A DNA stretch of 64,000 nucleotides from JALZAI01 sp038212215 (GTDB lineage: Bacteria; Actinomycetota; Actinomycetes; Mycobacteriales; Jatrophihabitantaceae): positions 310,001 to 374,000 of the forward strand of contig JBBQUT010000001.1 in assembly GCA_038212215.1 (NCBI GenBank), in the 5' to 3' direction. The notes below the pieces were generated by a model that saw only the letters and a list, made by a program, of their open reading frames with translations, had not been told where the DNA came from and made no database searches. Positions within the stretch are counted from its first letter, which is position 1; each line of letters opens with the position of its first letter. Of this stretch, positions 1 through 7,500 are shown one piece after another. The position numbers and the translations under genes were made by a program.

Positions 1-683
1 GCGCCGCCGAGTTCTTCGAGCGTGACGTCTTCACCGGTTACGGTGCGCACGACGTCCGGGCCGGTGATGAACATCTGCGAAGTCTTGTCGACCATGACGA
101 CGAAGTCGGTCAGCGCGGGGGAGTAGACGTGCCCGCCCGCGGCGGCGCCCATGATCAGCGAGATCTGCGGGATAACCCCTGACGCGTGCACGGTCCGGTA
201 GAAGATGTCGCCGTAGAGTCCGAGGCTGACCACGCCCTCCTGGATGCGCGCGCCGCCGCCCTCGTTGATGCCGACGACGGGGCAGCCCATCTTGATGGCG
301 AAGTCGAGCACCTTCACGATCTTCTCGCCGTACACCTCGCCGAGCGCGCCACCGAAGACGGTGACGTCCTGGCTGAATACGCACACCGGACGATCGTGAA
401 CCGTGCCGTATCCGGTGATCACGCCGTCGCCCGGGGGCCGGTTGGCGTCCATGTCGAAGTTCGTGGAGCGGTGGCGGGCGAGCTCGTCCAATTCGACGAA
501 GGAGCCCTCGTCGAGCAGCGCCGCGATGCGTTCACGCGCGGTTTTCTTGCCCTTGGCGTGCTGCGCCTCGACCGCGCGCCGCGAGCCGGCGTGCACCGCC
601 TCGTCGTAGCGCCGTTCGAGATCGCGCAGCTTGGCGGCCGTGGTGTGCGGGGCACTTTCCGGGATTTCGGGCGCTGCTGCCAT
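1..683 (-). CDS. accD5: Acyl-CoA (propionyl-CoA) carboxylase beta subunit, 3' end outside the window
   Basis: This is the carboxyltransferase subunit of a biotin-dependent acyl-CoA carboxylase, which moves carboxyl from biotin to propionyl- or acetyl-CoA. Reading back from the ATG at 683 gives 227 uninterrupted codons that run off the left edge. Visible family features are the early basic helix with KGKKTARERIAALLD, then PPGDGVITGYG, FSQDVTVFGGALGE, the oxyanion-loop segment NEGGGARIQEGV and MGAAAGGHVYSPALTD. About 40 percent of a normal protein of roughly 530 residues is present. It is divergent from birA, whose product biotinylates the partner alpha subunit. The family is certain. The D5 (propionyl) assignment rests on the birA/PH-protein neighbourhood known from mycobacteria and is an inference. 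Confidence 0.93.
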   Translation of the reverse strand, partial: MAAAPEIPESAPHTTAAKLRDLERRYDEAVHAGSRRAVEAQHAKGKKTARERIAALLDEGSFVELDELARHRSTNFDMDANRPPGDGVITGYGTVHDRPVCVFSQDVTVFGGALGEVYGEKIVKVLDFAIKMGCPVVGINEGGGARIQEGVVSLGLYGDIFYRTVHASGVIPQISLIMGAAAGGHVYSPALTDFVVMVDKTSQMFITGPDVVRTVTGEDVTLEELGG

Positions 684-749
684 GATGCCTCAGCGTAATC
701 CGGTCGGCTGGCGCTCCGGTGGATGACGTGACTGACGTCGCCGCTTACC

Positions 750-1544
750 GTGGACATCATGGACCGCGCCGCGCTGGACGTAGCCGCACTGCGCAAGCGC
801 TGCCGGGGGTGGTCGCGGATCACGGTCGTCGACGAAGCTGGCTCGACCAACGAGGAATTGCTCGCCGACGTCGACGCTCCCGATCGCTCCGTACTGGTGG
901 CCGAATACCAAGCTGTGGGACGCGGCCGGCTGGCGCGGTCGTGGGTGTCGCCACCGCGCGCCGGCCTGACCTTCTCGGTGCTGCTGCGCCCGGCCCCGCC
1001 GATCGACACCTGGGGTTGGTTGTCGCTGCTTGCCGGCGTTGCGGTGATGGATGCGTCCCGCCACGTCGCGGGCGCTGACGTGACACTGAAGTGGCCCAAC
1101 GACCTGCTCTGCCGGCGGTCCGGCAAGAAGCTCGCCGGCATCCTGGCGCAGTCCAGCGGCGCGGCCGTGGTGATCGGGGTGGGTCTGAACGTCTCGACGA
1201 CTGCGGACGAGCTCGGGCTCGACACCGCCACTTCGCTTGAGCGCTGCGGGGCGGGTCCGGTCGAGCGCACTGTGTTGCTGGCGGCGGTTCTCGGGCGCCT
1301 CGGTGCTCGCGTCACCGAGTGGAGCGACGCGGCAGGCGACGCTGAGGTGTGCGGACTCGCCGAGGCTTACCGCGACGCCTGCTCGACGCTCGGACGCGAA
1401 GTCGCGGTAACGACGACCCGGGGTGAGCGCCTGGTCGGGACCGCCGTTGATCTGGATTCGGGCGGACGGCTGCGATTGGCTGTCGGCGGCGGCGTCCGGG
1501 TGATCGGCGCCGGCGACGTCGAGCATCTGCGCCCGGCGGGATAG
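750..1544 (+). CDS. birA: Biotin--[acetyl-CoA-carboxylase] ligase
   Basis: This enzyme makes biotinyl-5'-AMP and transfers biotin to the carrier lysine of acyl-CoA carboxylases. The 264-residue protein has the biotin/AMP-binding loop GRGRLARSW at about residue 57, the core segments LKWPNDLL and KKLAGIL, then VVIGVGLNV, and a small SH3-like C-terminal domain. There is no N-terminal helix-turn-helix, so it is a class I, non-repressor ligase, as is usual in actinobacteria. The start is GTG 750; ATG 759 is an in-frame alternative. It is divergent from the carboxylase gene with 66 bp between them, which makes functional sense because the carboxylase holoenzyme is its substrate. Confidence 0.95.
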   Translation: MDIMDRAALDVAALRKRCRGWSRITVVDEAGSTNEELLADVDAPDRSVLVAEYQAVGRGRLARSWVSPPRAGLTFSVLLRPAPPIDTWGWLSLLAGVAVMDASRHVAGADVTLKWPNDLLCRRSGKKLAGILAQSSGAAVVIGVGLNVSTTADELGLDTATSLERCGAGPVERTVLLAAVLGRLGARVTEWSDAAGDAEVCGLAEAYRDACSTLGREVAVTTTRGERLVGTAVDLDSGGRLRLAVGGGVRVIGAGDVEHLRPAG

Positions 1545-1597
1545 CAGGCAAACTTCGGCTGCGCTCGATACGGTATAGCCAGCCTGAGGAGGTTGCC

Positions 1598-2236
1598 GTG
1601 GCTTACCCCGAGAAGGTGCTCGCGAACGACGAGCAGGTCGTCGAGCATCTACACCCGCACTGGATCACGCTCGTGCCGGCGACGCTGTGGTTCATCGTGA
1701 TCTGCGCCGGGGCGGGCGTGGGGATCGCCTACGCCCCTGACCACGGCACCGCCCGGTTGATCGTGCTGATCGCGATCGTCGTGGTCGCGCTCGCGTTGCT
1801 GAGCTGGCTGTCGTTCAGGCCGTGGATCGCCTGCCGCACCACGCACTACGTGATCACCACGCACCGGGTGCTGATCCGGCGGGGCATCCTGAGCCACAGC
1901 GGCCGCGACATCTCGCTGCAGCGCATCAGCGACGTCGCGTTCACCCAATCGCTGTGGGACCGCATCGTCGGCGCCGGGACGCTGACCATCGAGTCCGCGG
2001 GGGAGCAGGGGCAAGAGTCGCTCACGAACCTCCCGAAGTCCAATCAGCAGCAACAATTGCTGAACCGGCTCATCGAGGAGGACGCTGACCGGCGTGCGCG
2101 CGCTGCCTACAGTGGCCCGCGCCAGGATTACCCGCCGCAGCAGGGCTATCCGCCGCCCGGCTACCCGCCGCCCGGCTACCCAGCTCAGCCCCCGCCACCG
2201 CAGGGTTACCCGCCGGTGCGGTATCCGCCGCAGTAG
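1598..2236 (+). CDS. PH-domain (bPH2-type) membrane protein with Pro/Tyr-rich tail
   Basis: A 212-residue membrane protein. Residues about 25-75 form two hydrophobic helices. They are followed by a bacterial PH-like domain with the pattern THYVITTHRVLIRRGI...ISLQRISDV...GTLTIESAG. From about residue 170 the tail is a GYPPPGYP-type repeat rich in Gly, Tyr and Pro, probably disordered. The start is GTG 1598, supported by AGGAGG at 1587-1592. It follows birA in the same direction. The same pairing (birA then a PH-domain protein) is known in mycobacteria. The biochemical role of this family is not established. The family call is firm and the function is open. Confidence 0.88.
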   Translation: MAYPEKVLANDEQVVEHLHPHWITLVPATLWFIVICAGAGVGIAYAPDHGTARLIVLIAIVVVALALLSWLSFRPWIACRTTHYVITTHRVLIRRGILSHSGRDISLQRISDVAFTQSLWDRIVGAGTLTIESAGEQGQESLTNLPKSNQQQQLLNRLIEEDADRRARAAYSGPRQDYPPQQGYPPPGYPPPGYPAQPPPPQGYPPVRYPPQ

Positions 2237-2245
2237 CGCGACGTA

Positions 2246-3835
2246 CTACGACCCTTCGCCTGTATTTTGCAGGGTGACCGTCGAAAGGTTCGGGTTGGCG
2301 TTCCATTTCTGGGACGCCGCGCCACTACATGCTGTTACAACGACCGACTTGTATGTTGTGTCGGGTGCAACCGGTGTTCCCAGGTCTAGGCAACGCGAAT
2401 TGCTATCCTTTATCGTGTAGCGGTCCGATGCCGACAGCGATTTGTCGCCGCCGTAGATCGTCCAGCGTTGTGCCGATTGGGCTACACCGCACGGGGTGCC
2501 AGCGCCGTTGCTGGCGACAGAGACGGATCCGGCGGTAACCGGACTCGTCAGGCAATAATATGGGCTTACTCCGTTGGGAGTCATGTATATCGGGCTAACG
2601 ACGCTCGTCGAACCCGTAGGTATCGCCGTTGCGCTGAACTTCAGATTCCACGCGGTGGTGCCCGCCCAGGGACTCTGCGTGCACGGGTAGTCGATCAAGT
2701 GAGTGCTGGCTACGCCAAGCGGTGGCACCGCTAGGCAGCGGCTGAATTCGCTGTAGTTGGCCCATTGTGGGGCCACCGCGGCGCCCACGCCGACCGACTG
2801 GTCGGGCACCCACATCTGCTTCGGATCCGCGGTGGAGCCAGGAGGGGGGGAACAAGCAGCGAGTACCACCGCGATGTTCTCTGAGGCGCTAGCCACCGTC
2901 ATACAGAGGCTGGAAAGGACGCCGTCGGTCTGCGACGAGGGTAGCGAGGCTTCGAACTCGCCATTCTTGTTCAGGCTCCATTGCTGCGAAAATTCGGGCG
3001 TAATCCCAGTCGGGCTGCACGCGCTCAAGACCACAGCATTGCCGGAAATGACCGGGTGTACTGCGGGGTCGGGAGGCGTCGTTGCGTTGAGGCACAGCCC
3101 AGGGTCGGCCGTCGACGTCAGCGGCGACTTGAGCTGAAGGGTCAGATCATTGCGGTAGGCGAACACTTGTGAAGCTAGCGGAGTCGTTGGGCTGCACGGT
3201 ATAACCGCGGTAATTTTGCCGACTCCCGCGTCCAAGCAGAGCGACTTAGGACTGAGCGCCAACGGGCTGAGCTTGATGACGCCCCCTCCAGGGACGTTTG
3301 TATTGCTAGTCACGAACGCGTAAGTGGTGGATAGCTTTCGCCCGGCGGTGGCACTGTTGCCTGCGGTCGATCCATCCGCAGCCTTCACCACCCCCATCGA
3401 GGTCACCCGAGCGTAGTTGGGTGCGGCTGTCAGCGAACAGGGCAACGTATTCAGCGACGGCACCGGCTCGCGGACGGGGTTGAAGCTGAAATATTCGATG
3501 GTCACGGTGTACGTCGCGACGTCGGGTTGAGGACCGGTTAGGACGGGCGGCGTGCCACCCAATATGGGTGTGTCGACGTTTCCTGTGATCGGCACCGTGT
3601 CGGTGCACGGGAGACCTACGGTAATTCCGGCGCGAATCCTGCCTGCGGCCACGTCGATTCCGGCCTCAGCGGCGCCGAGCGCCTCCACGCGAGTCGAGGT
3701 GAATCTCGTCGTGCGGTCCTGCGTGATCAGAATTGGGAGCAGAACGGCACTGAGCATCAGTCCGATGATGGTGATGAGCATGACGATTGCCATCGAACCG
3801 GACTCGTCCGACGCAGCACCGACTGGCCGCGTCAT
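2246..3835 (-). CDS. PilX-like minor prepilin fused to ricin-type beta-trefoil lectin domains
   Basis: A 529-residue protein that is last in the pilus operon. Its N-terminus has a type III prepilin signal: cleavage is expected after Gly13, followed by a helix of about 22 hydrophobic residues (SMAIVMLITIIGLMLSAVLL). The residue at mature position 5 is Val, not the usual Glu. GspK-type tip pseudopilins also lack Glu5. The segment ALGAAEAGIDVAAGRI is PilX-like. Residues about 195-525 carry several Q-x-W motifs (QQW, QRW, QKW) with CLD/CLN-type motifs, typical of ricin B lectin repeats, plus many cysteines. Its ATG overlaps the pilW stop by 4 bp (3832-3835), so translation is probably coupled. 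Base composition looks less G+C-rich than pilB-pilT. A sugar-binding pilus tip is an inference. Confidence 0.8.
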   Translation of the reverse strand: MTRPVGAASDESGSMAIVMLITIIGLMLSAVLLPILITQDRTTRFTSTRVEALGAAEAGIDVAAGRIRAGITVGLPCTDTVPITGNVDTPILGGTPPVLTGPQPDVATYTVTIEYFSFNPVREPVPSLNTLPCSLTAAPNYARVTSMGVVKAADGSTAGNSATAGRKLSTTYAFVTSNTNVPGGGVIKLSPLALSPKSLCLDAGVGKITAVIPCSPTTPLASQVFAYRNDLTLQLKSPLTSTADPGLCLNATTPPDPAVHPVISGNAVVLSACSPTGITPEFSQQWSLNKNGEFEASLPSSQTDGVLSSLCMTVASASENIAVVLAACSPPPGSTADPKQMWVPDQSVGVGAAVAPQWANYSEFSRCLAVPPLGVASTHLIDYPCTQSPWAGTTAWNLKFSATAIPTGSTSVVSPIYMTPNGVSPYYCLTSPVTAGSVSVASNGAGTPCGVAQSAQRWTIYGGDKSLSASDRYTIKDSNSRCLDLGTPVAPDTTYKSVVVTACSGAASQKWNANPNLSTVTLQNTGEGS

Positions 3836-4503
3836 GGTCGTCCGGCTTCCTGGCAGATGGCCGCCGGCGCCGGCACAATGCTGTTGACCGCACTGAACGT
3901 GAAGGATGAGCGCGAAATAGTTTTCGTAGGCCCCGGTGGTGACTCAAGGTTGATGGTGAGTTGTTGGAATACAGTGCCTGTTGTGAGCACGAAAGAGGCA
4001 AGCGGCGCGATTGTGGGGCTAACGATGCGTGATGCCACCTGCGTGAATGTGGGCGTTCCTGGGCTTGATTCCGGCGGGTTGAGATTGGACACCCCGGAAC
4101 TGGTCACGCTCCAGCTGCGCTTCTGCAGCTGCTGAGTGCCAGTATCGACGCGAAATTGAGTGCAGACCTCGCTGCCGGTATTCGTTGTGCGGAGTTCGAC
4201 ATACCAGTCTCCAAGAGTAGGTCCGGTCGCGGTCACTGCAGCGGGCGTGCTGATCGCGGCCGCGTACCGGACGGTCTTGTCCAGCGCAAGGAATGCCTGG
4301 TCGATTTGCGCGGACGTCGCATTCACCGCTTCAGCCTTGCTCTCCGACTTGTTCATCATGACGACGACCGTTGTGAACATTCCGCCGAAGATACTCATGA
4401 TCGTCATTCCGACGACGAGTTCCATCAGCGTGGTGCCGTTGTCTCGAGAGAGCGCGCGGCCGAGGATCAACCGTACCTGGCGTTGCCTAGCTCTCCTGAT
4501 CAT
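3832..4503 (-). CDS. PilW-like minor prepilin
   Basis: A 223-residue minor pilin. The leader ends at Gly23. The mature N-terminus TTLMELVVGMTIMSIFGGMF keeps Glu at position 5 and the single assembly helix. A PilW-type globular region of about 170 residues follows (KSESKAEAVNATSAQIDQAFLALDKTVRYA...). It overlaps the giant upstream prepilin gene and the downstream lectin prepilin gene by 4 bp each, so the three form a translationally coupled minor-pilin set. The expected role is priming pilus assembly or forming the tip complex with its neighbours. The prepilin assignment is firm; the PilW name rests on position and length. Confidence 0.82.
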   Translation of the reverse strand: MIRRARQRQVRLILGRALSRDNGTTLMELVVGMTIMSIFGGMFTTVVVMMNKSESKAEAVNATSAQIDQAFLALDKTVRYAAAISTPAAVTATGPTLGDWYVELRTTNTGSEVCTQFRVDTGTQQLQKRSWSVTSSGVSNLNPPESSPGTPTFTQVASRIVSPTIAPLASFVLTTGTVFQQLTINLESPPGPTKTISRSSFTFSAVNSIVPAPAAICQEAGRP

Positions 4504-7500
4504 GACGGCGTCACCGCCGCAGACTGGTCGCTGTCCGACGAGTTGCCTTTGACGTTTACGGCGATCACCGTGAACGAGTATGAACCGCCGGAGGTGAGAC
4601 CGGTCAGGGTTTGGCTCGTCGCGGTGGTGTTGTAGTTGCGTGGCGTCTGCGCGATCCCGCTCAGGTACGGAGTCACCACGTAGCCGGTGACCGGGCTGCC
4701 GCTAATGTTAGCGGCGGCGGTCCAGTTGACCGTCGCCGCGGCACTGCCGGCGGACGCGGTGGGTGCGGTGATGGCGGGCGGCGTCAAATTGACGCGAGCG
4801 TCGACGCCTGCCTGGTCAACCGGGAACTGGAAAGCCTGCACGCTGTCGACCGTGCCATTGAAATAGTCTGTGGGTTTGTTGGTTGACTCGCCACGGCCGA
4901 TCACGAATTGGCCGGTGGCTTTCCAGCCGGTCGTATACGCGACTGGAGTACCTTGTCGGATGCCGTTGACATAGAGGGTAATGGTGCGGCCGACACTGTC
5001 ATAAACCCCCACCAGGTGGTACCACTGGTTGGCGGCAACGGCCGCTACGGATTGAACGGAGGTCTGCGATGCCCCGGGGCTGTCGCTGGCAGAGCGAACG
5101 AAGGCCCATTTGCTGCCGTTGAGTTGGAGCCAGAATCCGCTGACGTGAGTGCCGTCGACGCTGGCGACGGTTCCGTTGCCAGCGATAGTGGCGGTGTTGG
5201 CCCATGCGGACACCGAAAAACTCTGGCTGGTGTCGATCACGGGAGAGGTAGCGGTGGTAACCACGCCGCTGACACCGTCGAGTAGGAGTGCGGCCCCGGA
5301 GATCCCGGTGGTCCAGGTCGTTCCCCCGGCGATCGTGCCGTTGAGATTGTTGAGGGAGGAATCGTTCGCCGTCGCTCCTGAGTTCTCATCGAGGTTCCAG
5401 GCACCGGCCTGTGCGAGCCGAGCGGCGGCATCCGCCGACAGTGCCCCCCCGTAGGCGCGGACATCGTCGATGGCACCGTTAACCCAAGTGGCAAGGCCGG
5501 GCAACAGACCGCGGCCGACAACGAACTGCCCGGTCGCGTTCCACCCCGTCGGGGCAGGGACAGACTGCTGCGCTATGCCGTTGACGTATAGCGTCAAGGT
5601 GCTCGCGGCTGCGTCGTAGACCCCCGTGAGTTGGTACCACTGATGGGCCACAGGCGGGTCGATTGCGGAAGCCGTCGCAGCCGTACCGGCCGTCGAGTCG
5701 CCCGGGTACCGCACAAAAGCGAACTTGCCGGTGTCCCCGCGTAATCCCAGGTAGAATCCGCTGACCTGATTGCCGTCCTGACTGAGAGCAATCTGGAAGC
5801 CGCTCGTGTTGTTCAATTTCACCCACGCTGAGACCGTGAAACTGTTGCTCGTGTCGACTACACCTGGTCCAGCCGTCGCGAGTGCATTAGTGCCATCCGT
5901 GGTGAGCGCGTTCGCGCCTTGAACCGACGTGCCCGTCTTCCCATACGATCCGGCGAGCGTTGCGGGATGGGCGCCGCCGGTGTCAGCGGCGGAAGTGCCG
6001 CTCGCCTCGTCGAACGTCCAACGGCCGGCCAGCGGAGTGGTGACCGTCCAGGTGAAGCCGTTACTGATCGCTGCCGCACCGGCATTGTCGGTGACGGTGA
6101 CCCGGATGCCTCTGGTGTTGCCGTCGGTGGTCGGAGTGCCGCTGATGAGGCCGGCGGTGGTGATGGTCAGTCCGGTGGGAAGTGGGCTGCTGGTGTAGGT
6201 GCAGGTCGTGTTGGGGCAGACGGAGTTGATCTGCAGCGCGGTGATGGCCACGCCGAGGGTGCTGGTTTGCGTGCCGGGGGTGCTGATCGTGGGGGCGGCG
6301 ACGACGTTCCAGGCGAAGGTGACGGTGGGGGTGGCGGTGCCGGCGTTGTCGGTGGCGCTGACTCGGATGCCAGTGGTGTTGGCGACGGCGCTGGGGGTGC
6401 CGGTGATGAGGCCGGTAGTGGCGTTGATGCTCAGCCCAGCGGGTAGGACGGGTGGGCTGGTGATGGTGTAGTTCTTGCACGGCCCGTTGGGGCAGTTCGC
6501 GGTGATCTGCAGCGCGACGATGGCCTTGTTCACGGTGGAGACTTGGTTGGCAGGGGCGGTGATGGTGGGGGCCGCGGCCACCACGTTCCAGGTGAAGCTG
6601 CCGGTGGTGGCGCGGACGCCGGCGCTGTCGGTCACAGTGACGGTGACTGCCGTGGCGCCCGGCGCTGTGGGGATGCCGCTGACGAGGCCGGCGGTGGTGA
6701 TGGTCAGTCCGGTGGGAAGTGGGCTGCTGGTGTAGGTGCAGGTCGTGTTGGGGCAGACGGAGTTGATCTGCAGCGCGGTGATGGCCACGCCGAGGGTGCT
6801 GGTTTGCGTGCCAGGGGTGCTGATCGTGGGGGCGGCGACCACGTTCCACGCGAAGGTGCCGGTGGTCGCGAGGACACCGGAGGTGTCGGCCACGGTGACC
6901 CGCACTGCCGCCGAAGCGCCGACTGCGGTGGGTGTGCCGGTGATGAGGCCGCTGTTGGCGTCGATACTCAGGCCGGCCGGCTTTCCGATCAGGGTGTAGT
7001 TCTTACAAGGTGCGTTGGGGCAGAGGGCGTTGATCTGAAAGCTGACCACGGCGCCCACCGTGGTGGTTTGCGTCCCCGGCGTCGTGATCGTGGGTTCGGG
7101 CACCACCGTCCAGGTGACCGACAGGGTCTGTTCGAAGAGCGTGTCCACGTCCTTGAGAGTGAGCGATACCGGATAGGTGCCGAGTGCTGTGGGTGTTCCA
7201 GTAATCACGCCGCTGCTGGAAATGGAAAGGCCAGGGGGGAGTGTGGGGGTGGCGCTGTCGGCCCATTGGTAGTTGCCGGAGCCGCGGGTGGCTATCAGGG
7301 CGAGGGGCGGGATGAGATTGTTGATGGTGCTTGTCTGCGGCAATACCGGTGTCGTGAGGCACGCAGCGTTATTGCTCAAGGATAGATCATCGATGAAGTT
7401 GCCGATGGTCTTGTCACCGGACGCGGTGCTGACGGCGCCGAATTGGAAGCGGGTGATCAACTGACCGACGGGGACCTTGTAGACGCCCGTGTAAAGAACC

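Noticed and set aside
6040..7350. Repeats in the adhesin gene as a CRISPR-like array
   Set aside because: The repeats are long, in frame and encode Ig-like domains. There are no uniform spacers and no cas genes.
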